DNA of 64,000 bases from Eumeta japonica. Its lineage: Eukaryota; Arthropoda; Insecta; Lepidoptera; Psychidae. Positions 10,791-23,400 of this stretch are shown in pieces; the stretch's first letter is position 1, and each line of letters opens with the position of its first letter. The notes beneath the pieces were generated by a model, which was not told the DNA's origin, ran no database searches, and saw only the letters and a program-made list of their open reading frames with translations. The translations under genes were made by a program, and so were the position numbers. The DNA lies in the NCBI GenBank assembly GCA_005406025.1, contig BGZK01000210.1:124001-188000 (forward strand), in the 5' to 3' direction.

Positions 10791-10957
10791 CAGTATAACG
10801 CACGAAACTCTGCCGCTGCGAAGTTAGTCATGAAAGCGTTGCAATGGTGTAAAATAGTAATGCGGGAGATAAGGATGAAGAGTAGGGGAGCGTTGTATAC
10901 CCGCGCATTTTATCATTTGCAGGCAATTCAGAGCAGTAGAGTTTGTGCGTAATGCTG
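10791..10957. mobile_element. MITE, family 1 copy A (CAG…CTG ends, TA target duplication)
   Basis: A 167-bp element. The left end CAGTATAACGCACGAAACTC and the right end (read inverted) CAGCATTACGCACAAACTC form about 20-bp inverted repeats with a few mismatches. It is flanked by TA on both sides (10789-10790 and 10958-10959), the target duplication of Tc1/mariner-type elements. A second, more decayed copy lies at 56777-56952. It has no coding capacity. Confidence 0.65.
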
Positions 10958-11260
10958 TAATGAAGTCAATCTTCACTTGAAGGACGAATTGATTGATGAG
11001 TTTTTGATTTAAGCTGAGTCATACAGAGCGCTACGTCCCTCCGAGGACATATTAAGCCTTCGGCCCCGGACGTTGTCTCCGCATTGGTGATGATGGTCAT
11101 CAGCAGCTCTGAGCCCGCACTGGGCGAGATTGGTGACCTTAAGGTACCATCTCTCAATCTGAAATAAAAGGATTGCACGAGGGTGCGCCTCAGCGATAGG
11201 AAGATCAAAATCTGCTGCAAAAAAGTAGAATGTAGAATTACTTATACAATATAAGTCGTT
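10958..11260. repeat. Unclassified repeat-like segment
   Basis: A moderately GC-rich segment after the MITE. It contains CTCAATCTGAAATAAA at 11153-11168, which recurs at about 35033-35048 with further matching downstream bases (GATT). Reading frames on both strands give no protein I recognise. It is probably a fragment of an interspersed element. Confidence 0.25.
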
Positions 11261-13640
11261 CAATTAGTTATACTTGTATAACTACTTCTTGGTACCTACA
11301 TAAAACTAGCAAGCAAAAAATTTATGAGTAAAAAAGTCCGACTACTTAGACTATTCAATTTAACTAAATTAATGTAATTGTTGAATTGCCACTTTTAAGC
11401 TGTTTATTCCGTAGTAGAGTTATAGTTCGTATTTAAATTTTGCTTTTATTGTTTAAGATTTATTTTGCACTAAAACCTATTTTTAGATTAAGTCAACGTG
11501 GCTTAGTAGTTGATCCATTCGATGGTTAGGTGAATTTATTTGTGGGACGTCCGAGTTTTGTTAAGGTGTTGTTGATTTACGTTCCACATCCAAACACCAC
11601 CGACGGCTTCGTAATTCAGTAGCCATTACCGCTCAAATAAATACCTGGGTTGTTTATAGGTACTCTCTGGTTATTCATTTTGTGGTCGGATTTTCATTTT
11701 TGAAATTTTTTTTTTCAACTTTTTAGCAACTTATTTAATCCTGAAAGCCTCTACTCCACGCTCGCGGAAACTGAATTAAATTGAAGGATTAAGACGAATA
11801 CAAGTATCTCCTTTTTTGAGTTGTTTAAAAAGTACAATTTACTGTATAATAAATGTTAGTCGCGTGAAATGTCGGCCGACATTGCGACTGCATATTGTCT
11901 ATCTGGTAAACCAGAATCCGGATGATTCGTGTGTCCGTCTGTCCGTCTGCTGGATTGTCGGACGGCCAATTGCTCCGAATATACTGAACCGATAGAGTCG
12001 AAAAGTTTATGTAGTGGAAATACGGATGTGTAGCGTAAATAAATGAATTTTGAATATGGAGGTCACTTTTTTGGAGTGCAAATGAATGAAACAAACAGTT
12101 TTGCAAATTGTACGGTGTAATATCAATTGTAATATCAAGTGAAAGAGCCTGTAGTGAGGATCTCACATGTACATATAATATATGTACATTTATTAAGTAC
12201 ACAATATATATGAATAAATGGTTTTCGTCATTTAGGAAAACTGATGAAAATTGACCTATCCCCTAAAATTATGAAGCCTAAAATAAATAAAATAGGTGTA
12301 TACAGACTTAGCTCTTTACTTATGCAGATTACAGGAAACCATTAAGATGGAGTCGGTCTTAAAATAACATGGTGAATTTCTCAATATTGTACTTATAAAT
12401 TACAGACTTATATTCGCAGTTGCTTGGTAGATAACATATCCGTCACAAGAAACCCTTTCCACGCGATTTCACTCATATTTGTCCGGTATTATTTTTATGA
12501 ATTTGTTTTTTTTTTTGTAAAAAATATATATTACGGTAAACTTCTATTAAATAATTTATATAAATAATAACATGAACTTACCATGATAGAGCATAAATCC
12601 ATTTATCACAGACTTTTTTTATGGAATGATTTTAACAAAACAAAAATATAATAATAATTGGGAACACGTTAGGTTCCCAGGTGGGTAATAATAGATATCA
12701 AACAGGAGTTATACGCTCGCTGTTCGCTGACTCAAATCTTATAATAAGGTTTTTTAGGTACGTTAAAGGTCCAATGCACGTGTTTACGTGTCATTGAGCG
12801 TAGTGCCAAAAATAACGAATTCTCTGCAATTTTTTATTTATTTTATTACTGTTTCCTAAACATCTATTTAATGCCTTCGATCTAAGTGAGCATCGGTTAT
12901 ACAAATCTATGGAAAAAAAAAACCAAACGTATTAGCATTTTTTATATAAAAAAAGAAACATTCATAAGAGATCTACATGACGTGTTGAATAGAATGGTTA
13001 TTTGATGTAATAAATAAGGTCGCCTACTGAATATATATACACATGGCCATAATAAGTTTTTATTTATCGTCTCTAACTCATTATAAGATATCTTTATTAT
13101 ATGGTATTTGATTAAAGATTTCAAGAAATGTATTGGCAAATCGTGAAACCTGCCATTTTCATGAACAGGAATGAAAAAAATATTACAAACCAATAAATAT
13201 GCGACTTCAACTATGAATTAGATTTTTACGTTCACTAATGTTGAAGGCGTGTCGAAAGGAAGGTTATGGTTTGAAAACCATCACTGACTGCATGATTATA
13301 AATGATGTAAAAGCACCTACTATATTAAAAACAACATAAAGTGATTGTATCCTTCAATCTGATTCTAATAATTTCAACAAGAAATTTATTTAATTACAAA
13401 AAATTTGAAAAATAAAATAAGTTGCAAAATTTGATACAAGTACCGGGGTAAGCGAAATTAAATAAAAGATTGAAATAACGGCTCACACGCATCTTTGCAT
13501 TTTGCACGATAAGTTTTAGGAGATTCAAGTATTTTAAGTGGGCTTTGTACTGTCCTTTGGGATAATTTTTTTATCATTCGTAATTTAGTAACGTATACAC
13601 ATTTTAATGGTGTCGAATAGAAACTTTCCATAACAAAGCT
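11261..13640. other. AT-rich intergenic DNA
   Basis: No gene supported. A GTGTCCGTCTGTCCGTCTGC stretch near 11930 is a small relic of the interspersed repeat seen at 6680 and 29080. A short ACATGTACATATAATATATGTACAT inverted repeat lies near 12166-12190. The rest is AT-rich without recognised structure. Confidence 0.5.
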
Positions 13641-13649
13641 TTCATCGTA

Positions 13650-13995
13650 TCAAGTTACAGATAATGACACGTCGAAAAGCATTTGCAAATCTGTGCATAC
13701 GACGTGGTCGACGTCGACTCGTCCAATAGTCCGTGCGGCTTGACGATGACAAATTTGTTGTAGTCGAATTCACGAGCGGCGGGCCTCCCTTAAAGGATTT
13801 CTTCGATGTTGCTTCGCGCAAACACAATCTCGCTAATCTGAGGTTTAAGGCGGGCCGCGCCCGCGGCCCGGCCCCGCCCGCCGAGACAGTACAAAGTGTA
13901 GTTAATTAACGTTTGACAAAATTTACAAAGGCAACGCCGCGGGCGCGCCCCGGTTAAGATACGCCTCGGTTAAATTATTCGAGGATCTAAGCGTC
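13650..13995. promoter_or_regulatory. Candidate cis-regulatory element (strong CpG island)
   Basis: The core at about 13845-13975 is among the most GC-rich non-coding DNA in the window, with a GGGCCGC…GCGGCCC stem near 13853. It also contains AT-rich homeodomain-type cores such as GTTAATTAACG and GGTTAAATTATTC. It is not repetitive within the window and has no convincing reading frame. An enhancer, a distal promoter or an unannotated non-coding RNA start are all possible. Confidence 0.35.
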
Positions 13996-15208
13996 GAGAA
14001 TTTTAATAATATAATACGTCAAGTATCTAAAATATGTTTTAATATTTACAGAATTACTGCGAGGAGTTCGGCAAAAATTCCGTGTATTCTGTACGTCTTT
14101 CGCTTCGAGTGTCTATGAATTTGTACGCTTAAGTAGAAATAGCTATTGTAATAGTTAGTCGTATCGTGATCGCATGTGGTTACAGTTTAGGAAAATTATA
14201 GGTTAAAAATTGTGATCGATTTGCGAAAACAAGCGATACTTGTGAATTAAGTAGATTAATTTGATTCCAGTCACGTTCCAGATCAAACCCTTGGTTCTTT
14301 TTTTTCTGTTCCTCTACTTTCTTTCATCTTATTTCTACTTCCCTCATAGAAAAGAGAAGAACGGTTATTGAAAAGGACAAAAAAAGGGTTTCTGTCCTTT
14401 TGAAATTCTATTACTCCCTTTGTTTTCTTTCTCCTCACAATGCTACTTTGATAAATCGTGATCGATGAATGCTACACTTTTTCCTGACTCCGCTTACTTC
14501 CTCGTTACGTTCCGTTTCTCTTTCCCAGTTGCTCATCTTTATTACTGTCCTAATTTGTCTTACAGTTTCTCAACTCTTGATTCTTTTATACCTGCACTTC
14601 AAATTTTTCTTGAGAATTTAGTATATAGAGAATAAGATTATTCATCGTCCGCAACTCGCAATCGCACAACGTATAATACTATAACTTATGGTGCATAATT
14701 TTGTCAAATAAGAAACGTTATGCATTCAATGCGTTTAGGATTATAAGATGTGACATCACAAGATTGCATATAGACTACTTTATTTCATCGAAAGAAAATA
14801 GATAAAACCGGATTGAATGACTCGCTTTGTACATCGGACAACGCGTTAAGCCGTATATTTTGGCCTCTGCTACCGTATCACTCGTTCGCAGCTCCTTAAC
14901 CCACACCAGGTCGTGTGTATGGAGGGATTAAAGTCCAAGGCCCTAAATATGGAATGAAATAGTTATGGGTGGGAATATACGGGAGGCCTCCGCAGTGGGG
15001 TGATACAATTAGGGCAAATGCAAAACCTGACTTTGTAAAAGTGAACTGGAAAAATTGGAAGAACATGATGTAAAGAATTATTACATTGAATATGACAAAT
15101 ATTTGCTGTTGGAGGTATCAGATTTATTATTTCTTAATTGCGGCAACTCTTGGTATACGTATGACACTAAACTAAAAAAAGTGTGTGTGTATTAGTGTAC
15201 ACACGTAA
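13996..15208. other. AT-rich intergenic DNA
   Basis: No gene supported. Pyrimidine-rich stretches occur at about 14295-14450. Otherwise I see nothing to annotate. Confidence 0.5.
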
Positions 15209-15684
15209 GAAGTGAAACTTCTTTATGACATCATTTTTCGATAAATGATTTACTATTTACAACTTCACAGAAATTGGTTGAATAAAGCTAAATTAGATAA
15301 AGTTTATGCAAAAGGCTTTTATTATCATAGACATGGATACAAAAATAATACAATTATTTCACCTTTCTGCTACTAAGATTATAGCATTTCATTAATTATA
15401 ATAGAATTATTACTATTATTGTTATCGTTATTATATATTTTTGTAATTAATGGCTTAACTCACTGATATTTACAATCAAAAACTAAGGTTAACCTGAAAT
15501 AACCTTAAAAAAATGTAACTACTCAAAACGGGCCGCAAAATACATTGGAGACATTTACCAATCCCTACTCCGCTGGAGAAAGTATACTTCGAATCACGAG
15601 TGGTAGGGATAAGAAAAAGTTGGCGCGTAACGGAAAAATGTTACACTAAATTTTTTTCCAACCCCGATAAAGAAGTTTCACTTC
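15209..15684. mobile_element. Non-autonomous DNA transposon with perfect 18-bp inverted ends
   Basis: GAAGTGAAACTTCTTTAT at 15209-15226 is repeated exactly in inverse orientation at 15667-15684, bounding 476 bp with no transposase frame. The right-hand 170 bp resembles a repeat I associate with lepidopteran genomes, including a short block with ACCACTCGTGATTCG on the inverse strand. The superfamily is not identifiable here. The flanks show only AA on each side, so the target duplication is not certain. Confidence 0.6.
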
Positions 15685-18059
15685 AATATGGATGTTTCCA
15701 TATTTTTAGTTCATTTTTAAGCAGTCGTGTTTTTTTTTTTTATTATTGTTTTATTTATTATGTTTTATTTCTGCTTTAAAGAAAAATTACATTACTGCTT
15801 TTCTCTTCTTAACAGTGTCTACTTCGAGTTTCGTTATAATAATCAAGATAAATATCTTTATATATCGTTATTAATTAAACTTCCGGATTGTAATTGTTAA
15901 ACAGATGTCATTAATGTAAAATGATCAAGAAAATTTCATCTTCTTTTTTACTATAGAGTATCACTCAATAGTAAATATATACTATTTGATTTATATGAAA
16001 TAATCAACATATGGTCAGAGTTCTTTGTATTGCTTATCACACAGTAAAGATCCAACTTCAGATCCAAGAAAGATCTAACTCGGCGCAACGTCACTGCTCG
16101 TTATTGTGAAAATCGCTATTCCGTCATTGTGTGCACGTGATTGATTCGTTTGTTAAAGTGTTATATTTATTCACATTAAAAGTTAGTTAACAGTTTCATA
16201 TTTATTTATATTAAAGTCCCATATTTCTTTATATATTAAACTATTATTTATATTCAGATATTATACCCAATAGTTGGAATTGAACTTTTGACGTTACTTT
16301 TTTCAGAATGAATTGTTCAATTTATAATTGCATTTCGCAATTCGTCATTTCGTATTCCATTAAAACATATAAGTGGTATACATTTTTGTAATCACCTTGT
16401 AGAAGCCTGAATTTCGATACTTTAGTACACATTATGACGACTAAAATCGATCGTTTTTTTAATGTTACCTTTCCCAGAACACTTGTGTTGTCAAAATAAA
16501 TCTAACAATAACTTAATTGTAGAAATTCGTCCAACTGTTTGGATGATACGAGGTAATAAAGAATATTACAAATACACATACATACATATATGCATACGCA
16601 AGACAAACATGACCCTGCTTGGCGATCGGTTAAAAATAAGTTAATCTACCAACTCTGTGACTCGTTTAATTTTATACTATTCGATTTAGGACGTCTATAT
16701 AAGCCGGATGTGAAATTAACTGTCTGTAAACAAATGGTTTTATTAGTAATTTATTTTAGCAACACAGGCTTTGTATTGCTCCCACTAAATAAACTAAAAT
16801 GGACCTCAGTTATTTTTAAAATCAAATACATATAATTAAGGTATTTTAATTAATGGTAGCATTATAAATTAGATAATTTTCGTAGAAGTACTGGCGCTAA
16901 TGGAAGAGGAGTATAAAGTTTTAAACTCCAAACAAGAGCTTGTCAAGAAAAAAATTTACATATAAGATCAACTGTATAATATTAAATATATCTCGTGAAA
17001 TAGTAGAGGCATAGTTGAAAATAATTAAAAAAAACGTATAAAAAGTATTGGTTTTTTTTTATTAATGCTTTGCAATAATTTGAGAAAGGCGTGGATAGAA
17101 ATGAAAATCCGTACAGTTGTTGCTAAGACTAGGCCGTCCAGCACCACATGCATGGCTGTAACGTATTATAGCAAGAGTGTCGACTTTCATAAATTTTTCG
17201 CCTTAATTTTTGTTCCCTGAGCGTCGGGATTGCAACGTGGTACAAGATGATTCGTTCCAAAATATCGATTTTTATATAAAAAGTACTCTTTCATTTTAAG
17301 AGTAAATGCTCACCTAATTTTTTTAATACTTATCGTATTGTAGAGAATTATTATTATAGAGTCATGTATATTTTTCGGAAAAAGACCATAGATCACTACA
17401 TGTTTATTATGTTTTAATATTCAACAATGCCTACATGTTATTAGTTAATCTGTTTATTATACGATTAAACATGAATAATACAGATTTTTTAAATTGATAG
17501 TATTATACGAATACAAAATATTAGGTACCGAAATAACAGTAAAATAAATGTATTATTATAGGAAGATACTAAGAAATGTATAAAAAATTCACTTATCGTA
17601 CTTAATTACCCTATTCGCTTTTAATTATTAAGCTATTACAGTTATGCACGATTGCATGAATATGCACGAAAATTGAGAAACGTGTATAAATTCACTATGA
17701 GATGATGTATATTATTGAAATGGGTCATTTGATAAAAATTGCTACTACCATGTAAAGTTTTATATTATTAAAATTACAAGGTATCAACTTGAAATTTGAC
17801 TTTTAATTACAAGTAAAATTCCATTTTAGCAGCTCGTTCTGGGAGCGCAATTTCGCAAATAAAAGAATTATTTTAACTTTAAAAAAAAGTCTGAAAAAAC
17901 CTTAAAAAGAAAATGTAAAAAATAAAAAAAACAAAAATGAAAAGCATGAAAATCTACTATTATTTAGGATCCATATAGTATAGATCAAATGTCAAAATTA
18001 TAATTAGTACATCTATGATTTTTTTCGAATAGAAGTTAATTCTAGCTACAGCATCTTAA
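15685..18059. other. AT-rich intergenic DNA
   Basis: Low-complexity AT-rich DNA with short TATTTATT-type motifs at about 16160-16260. The few ATG frames have no recognisable domains. No RNA gene is seen. Confidence 0.5.
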
Positions 18060-18380
18060 ATAACAAAGTTGCCGTTTTGGCCGGGGGCCACGCTCTTAAT
18101 GGAAATCTTCGAATTAGGTTAAAGTAACCACCTCGAGGCTCGCTTTTGTGACGTCGGCGCGCGCGCGCCCTCCGCAGCCGGAATGGCTAATGATTCTTTT
18201 AATCTCGTTAAACATTCCTTAACAACATCAAAGGCCGACAAGGAGAGAGGGCGAGAGTGCAAGACATCTGTTTAAACAACTACCAGTGGATACGGAAAAG
18301 TACGTTTTGTGGTCGAATTGAACACGCTGTATAAGTCTGCGTGTGAGGTTACGTTTAATCGATCACGTACACGGCTAACT
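18060..18380. promoter_or_regulatory. Candidate cis-regulatory element (GC-rich island)
   Basis: A non-coding island with GACGTCGGCGCGCGCGCGCC near 18150 and several TAAT/ATTA cores (for example GGCTAATGATTC at 18186-18197) between CpG-rich stretches. It is sharply richer in CpG than the 2 kb either side. A regulatory role is inferred. Confidence 0.3.
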
Positions 18381-19369
18381 TTAGAAATGCGAGCACGTGA
18401 TGTTGATACGTTTGAATTTAAGTCAACACTACATTTTTGTGTTACGGATAAAAGTTAAATTGTCGGATGTGGTTCATAGCTTTATCCGCGTGGTTTCGAT
18501 TAACACTGCTAGTGGACTGTTGTGGTATTTATACATATGTTTGGAATGTATGTGTGGTTTGTATGTATGCATGACTATGTATAGTATGAATTAGATTCCG
18601 ATTCGGAATCAGATCCTGATTCGTTTCCCCAGACAACATTGAACCCGACAGTATTTCGAGTTATTCTAGTTTTGAACATCATTGAAATCAATGCACTTAT
18701 TATGGTCATAAAAGGGTGGCGATGTTAATGTTGTGTGGGATGAAATTGATGTTGTGTGGACGAGTAGCAATATAAAAATATTCAATTTGTGTTATTTATA
18801 TAACTGTAGGTCATTTTTGGATGTCGTTTATACGTGTAGCAGAAATCATACAGTAGGAAAAAAATATATAATTTCCGACTCGAGACAGATTACATATTTG
18901 TCGTCCGTGAATGCAAAACGAAAGCGAAAAGTTTTACTTAGGTATTTTATATGAAAAAATAAAGAATAGCGATTTTCTGTGCAAAATGTATCTTACGATA
19001 TGACAGAACGATGAGGTTCTGACGTACATCTTGACGGACGGTCGTGACATGATCAATGGGCCGACTAAAATAAAAAAATCCTTCTTCACTATCAATCACT
19101 AATAAAATAGGTAAATTTTTAAATCGATTCATATGTCTCTAATGCCGTTCAAATAGGGTATGCCAAAAACATATCTATCGTAATTCCTATCCACCCAAAT
19201 ATTTATCTATGAGACATTGATTTATTTCTAGAGCGAGTTTTTAAAAGCTCCTATATTACATTATCGGGAATTCAAACTAGTTGTTCGCTCCCGGCTTGCG
19301 ATTAGTAAGCGAAAATATTCTTTTATTTTTTTCTTTCACAATATTGAATTAGACAATCGTCGTGTCTTT
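18381..19369. other. AT-rich intergenic DNA
   Basis: No gene supported. A short dyad ATTCCGATTCGGAAT occurs near 18595. Short frames have no family features. Confidence 0.5.
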
Positions 19370-19690
19370 TCTAATAGGCTTGTTGAGGGGCAAACGCGGA
19401 CTACTATAGAGTGTAGATCGATGGTCACTGCCGCCCATGAGCATCCGCGATTCCAAGGGAGTGACTGATGCGTTACCGGCCTTCTAGAAAAAAGTGCGTT
19501 TTTCTTCTTGAAGACCTTTTTGTCGAATTTCGTCTGGTATACCACTGATGGTAGATTGTTCTATAGTCCTGTCGTACGTGGCCGAGAACTGTGCATAAAG
19601 CTTACGATGATAGAGCGCCAGCCATCGAGATGATGGTGTTTCCGGCGAGCTGGACGATGACGGAAACCAAAAGCTGAAATAAGGTTGAAT
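19370..19690 (+). repeat. Lepidopteran interspersed repeat (family 2, copy A)
   Basis: The core 19433-19485 (GGTCACTGCCGCCCATGAGC … ATGCGTTACCGGCCTTCT) aligns along its length with 47315-47376 (GGTCACCGTAGCCCATGGAC … GTGCGTTGTCGGCTTCT). This core is familiar from many lepidopteran genomes as an interspersed element. Downstream sequence to about 19690 is atypically GC-rich and probably belongs to the same insertion. Confidence 0.5.
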
Positions 19691-20159
19691 AGTTCTTCAG
19701 AATACTCCCCGAAATATATATTCAATAACGCGCGTTCATGAAGTACTATTTTTTTTTAATTTAAACATTTTTCATGGGTACAAATTTTATTATAATTCGT
19801 TGTTTCTTTAACCTAAAAAATTTTTACGCATTATTTAAAAAGGCTTATAAATTAATATTTATATTGCGCTATTATATCTTTATATAAAATGCGTTTTATA
19901 TTGTTCGCATTTTATAATGTACACACATATTATAATGTTCACATTTAATTATATTAATACAGTTAAATGTGAACATTTAATGAATTCTTTATTTTAAATC
20001 TCGCTCTATAGAGATATTCCTTTAAATATTTATTTTAATTTTTTCAAGTATCACGATAGCATTACAAGAATCAAAGGAATGTTTAGAATTCAATAATTAA
20101 CAAATGACAGTAATTATGAATGATCGAAAATGTCACCACTTTCGTACACATCCTACTCG
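19691..20159. other. AT-rich intergenic DNA with a short dyad
   Basis: An inverted repeat GTTCACATTTAA … TTAAATGTGAAC lies at about 19938-19975 (12-bp arms). Nothing else can be annotated. Confidence 0.45.
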
Positions 20160-20410
20160 AATGTCTATCGAGTCCTGTTACGCGTAGATATTTATGTCAT
20201 ATCCATATCCGCTTACGACACGGTAACGGCATCCGTAATGCGGCCGGGGTGTTAGCAGCAATGCGGGCAACAAAAGTAAGGTGTCATGCAAATCGCGTGA
20301 GTGACAGGAGCGGCGAGGGCGGAGTGCGCGGGCCGGGGGGCGGGCGGGCGGCGGACGGGAGGGCGTCTCCTTCATGCATTATTCACGTGTTTATGATCAA
20401 AGACAATTGA
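20160..20410. promoter_or_regulatory. Candidate cis-regulatory element with POU octamer
   Basis: A CpG-rich island whose centre is very GC-rich (20300-20370). It contains a perfect octamer ATGCAAAT at 20286-20293 and CACGTG at 20384-20389. It is non-repetitive and flanked by AT-rich DNA. The overlapping reading frames are by-products of GC-rich sequence lacking stops. Confidence 0.35.
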
Positions 20411-23277
20411 GCCGTCACACGTCTGTGCTGTCTTTTTACCGGCACAGCCAGTCGCCGAATTGAGCTTGAAGCTTTATATTGACGTGACCGGAGGAGAAAA
20501 CCCGACGCGCTCTGACGGCCTGAGGATTGATTGAAAAAGATGAGATGAATTTGAAAGTTGAAGTTTTTGTATGTAGGATAGTACACAAAGAAAATGAATA
20601 TATAGGAATGAAAGGTGATTTGAAAGAATCATCAAATACAATGAAAGCTTTTGCTATATAAATAATAGGTACCATATAGATATCCTTTTGAATGAGAGAG
20701 ATTTTGATTTGAATGAAACTTATTGAAATTGTCAGAGATCTGATATATAAACGCTAAATGATTTACTCATTGGTTTATTTTATAACGTATTCTATTGACA
20801 TAAAATTACTATTAAAAAAAATAAAATTGTAACGTAATAATATTAATGTCTTTCCAATTCAATTGGTTTGTGTTTGGTTCTTCTTTTTATTATTGATTCA
20901 TGGGAATTATTTGTGTTTATAAAAAAAAAAACAAATAACTGATGAATCCTTAAGAGTTAACAAGACTTTATATATTGATTATTCATGCTACCTGCATGAA
21001 TAGCTTTATATATAGAGTCAACTTACTAGGTGCTTAAATATAAGTTTTTTTTTTTATAAACTCACACCCGCCTATCCCTCGGAGGAGTAAACAGATACCA
21101 CAGATCTCCGTATATACATTCTCTACAACGTTAACAATATGTTCATTAATAAAGGGATAAAGTTGATAACAGTCTATTATCGCAAGAAATACTAACATCC
21201 TTGAAATTAAAAGTGTAAAGTTAGAAAGTAAAAGTGTTTTTAATCATCCATTTGTTCTCAAAACGATTAAAGCACTGTATTTATTTTGCGAAGTTCTAAA
21301 TAACGAACCTTAACAGGCTAAATTGTCTTAAGCTGTCAGTTAAATATTAATTAAGTGAAGTTGACTAGTCCCATGAATTATTGTCGTTGCTTACAAACGG
21401 TGCCCGCGGCCCTACCGTGGAGCGGGTCATCGATTAAAGAACCAATGATTGCTCTATTTTAGCACTTTTAATATTTTAGGGAACGTATAAAATATTATAT
21501 TAATATAACTAGAATTTAGCAATAAATAAAAACTTGTCAAGTATTCATCCCCTTACTTGTGATAGATACACTATAAGATTATTTTTATTCGAGGTTTAAA
21601 GACTTGTATCTTAGTTACAGTTTGATTTGATAACTGTAATCATCAATACCGTGACTTTTCCATCGACGGCTTAATGTGTCCTCAACGGAGTGGAGTATAC
21701 AAATTCAATTGATTTAATTAAAGACTTGTTGATCAATTCTTCCACTGCCAGGATTCTAACTCGATAATTTTGGTTTGCAGCCAGCGATCTTAATCGGTCA
21801 CTCGGTTGCGGCGATGCAAATATGCATTTATTCATAAGGTGTTTAGTCAATTGTGTAGTTTTAGTGTCAAAAATGTGATTATTTATTTGTACAATTGTAA
21901 TTACGCTACGTGGTTTCTTCAAAACATGCCAAATTGCTTATAGGCATGTACTATGTACTTATGAGAGTATTATGAAATTACAAAAAAAAACCTGGAAAAT
22001 GTAAATTCGATTGGAATGTTAAATAAGCGTTATTTGGTAAGCTTCATACTGTTTTGTGTGATTACGTAAACGTAATTAATAGCTGAAGAGCCGTGTTATC
22101 GCCGCTATGAATAAGTTCATTAGAAAAAATAATACATATCTAGTGATTTACTTATTCTTAGTCCATCATGTTCCTTAACAAAAGAACTATCTAACGCAAA
22201 AATAATTTTTCAATTGAACTGGTAGATCTTGAGATGAATGTATTCAAATATACGAACTCCTCAACTTTATATGTTAGTAGAGATTTGGACTACGATCACG
22301 TACCCATAACAATTCAACAAGTAATTTTCAAAAACAGCCAAATCCAATGCTATGATATTGGATTGTCATTCAATATCATAGTGTTTGCCATATTGATACT
22401 AATGACAATATTGAATGGCATGAAAATCACTCGAAATGCATAATTCAATCCTAGTTTAATATAGGCATTGTTCAAATTGTGGCAGCTGTGATTTATTATA
22501 CAAGTGCTCGATTAGTACTCTAGCCAATTGTATCGTAAAACATCGAGAAGGAATCGTTGTTTATATGCCAATACTTTGCGATACATTTTATTAATTACCT
22601 TGTTCTTGAATAGTAAAATGAATAAGTCTTGGTTGTTGATTTTTATAATTTTGAGATGCGGTATATGACGCGTGTATTTTCAGAAAAAAAACACACGCAT
22701 GAAAAACGATGGTTGAAAATTAAAGCATGCGCATTAGAATAATTCGGATGAAAATGCTATTTTGACTGAAAAGAGCATTATTTTGTGCAGTGTGTTCGCT
22801 TTTGTTTTGGGTGTCCATCATTCAGATACGGCTAGCATAACTTACGTCCGGCTGTCCGATTATGCTGACCAGTAATGTCACACAAGTATAATAATTATCC
22901 ACTTGATGCGGTAATGATACGTATCATAACGTATTATGTTACCGTTACTACAATAAATGCGTCAATGAGATGTCAATATCATAACGACAATGTTCACTTT
23001 GTGTTGTTGATTTTGACGCGTTTGCACCACTTGTTCAGGCAGGTGCTCACCAAGACCTGTGGTAGACTAAACCGTGGTAGACTATCGTGCAAGTCAGGCT
23101 TAGGCATATTCTCCCACAATCTTTTTATTTTAAATTGAGATGTTTACACCTTAAAATCATCCATGCTGCCTCATTGAGGGTTGAAAATTGTTATATAATG
23201 AGTGTCGTCACCATGGCGATGTGATTGTTTAACGCGCTTCCGGAGGTACGTGACGTGTGGTTTGATTTGATTCAAAT
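20411..23277. other. AT-rich intergenic DNA
   Basis: No gene supported. A small GC-richer patch at about 21395-21450 contains GAGCGGGTCATCGATTAAAG and could be a short conserved element. A dyad ATGATATTG…CAATATCAT lies at about 22352-22379 inside a 69-codon ATG frame that I do not accept as a gene. ATGATACGTATCAT near 22914 is a short palindrome. Confidence 0.45.
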
Positions 23278-23400
23278 TAAAAAAAATATTTATCAATTTA
23301 CCCGTAGCAGAATCGAACCCAGTACCATTTAGTCCAAATGTTCTTAACACTCAGTCACCAGCACCACCACCACTACCCACCTAACAATTATACTAAGTAG
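23278..23400 (-). repeat. tRNA-derived SINE fragment
   Basis: Read on the minus strand, a TGGTGACTGAGTGTTAAGAA stretch (A-box-like) is followed about 35 bases later by TGGGTTCGATTCTG, a near-perfect B box (consensus GGTTCGANTCC). This spacing and order is that of a tRNA-derived SINE head. A T/A-rich stretch follows. Most of the element body is missing or unrecognised. Confidence 0.5.

Noticed and set aside
10602..10952. 116-codon open frame, plus strand
   Set aside because: It runs into the MITE at 10791-10957 and has no recognisable domain. Not credible as a gene.
22234..22443. 69-codon ATG ORF with a hydrophobic C-terminal segment
   Set aside because: The hydrophobic stretch comes from AT-rich sequence containing an inverted repeat. 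No recognisable family and no supporting gene signals.
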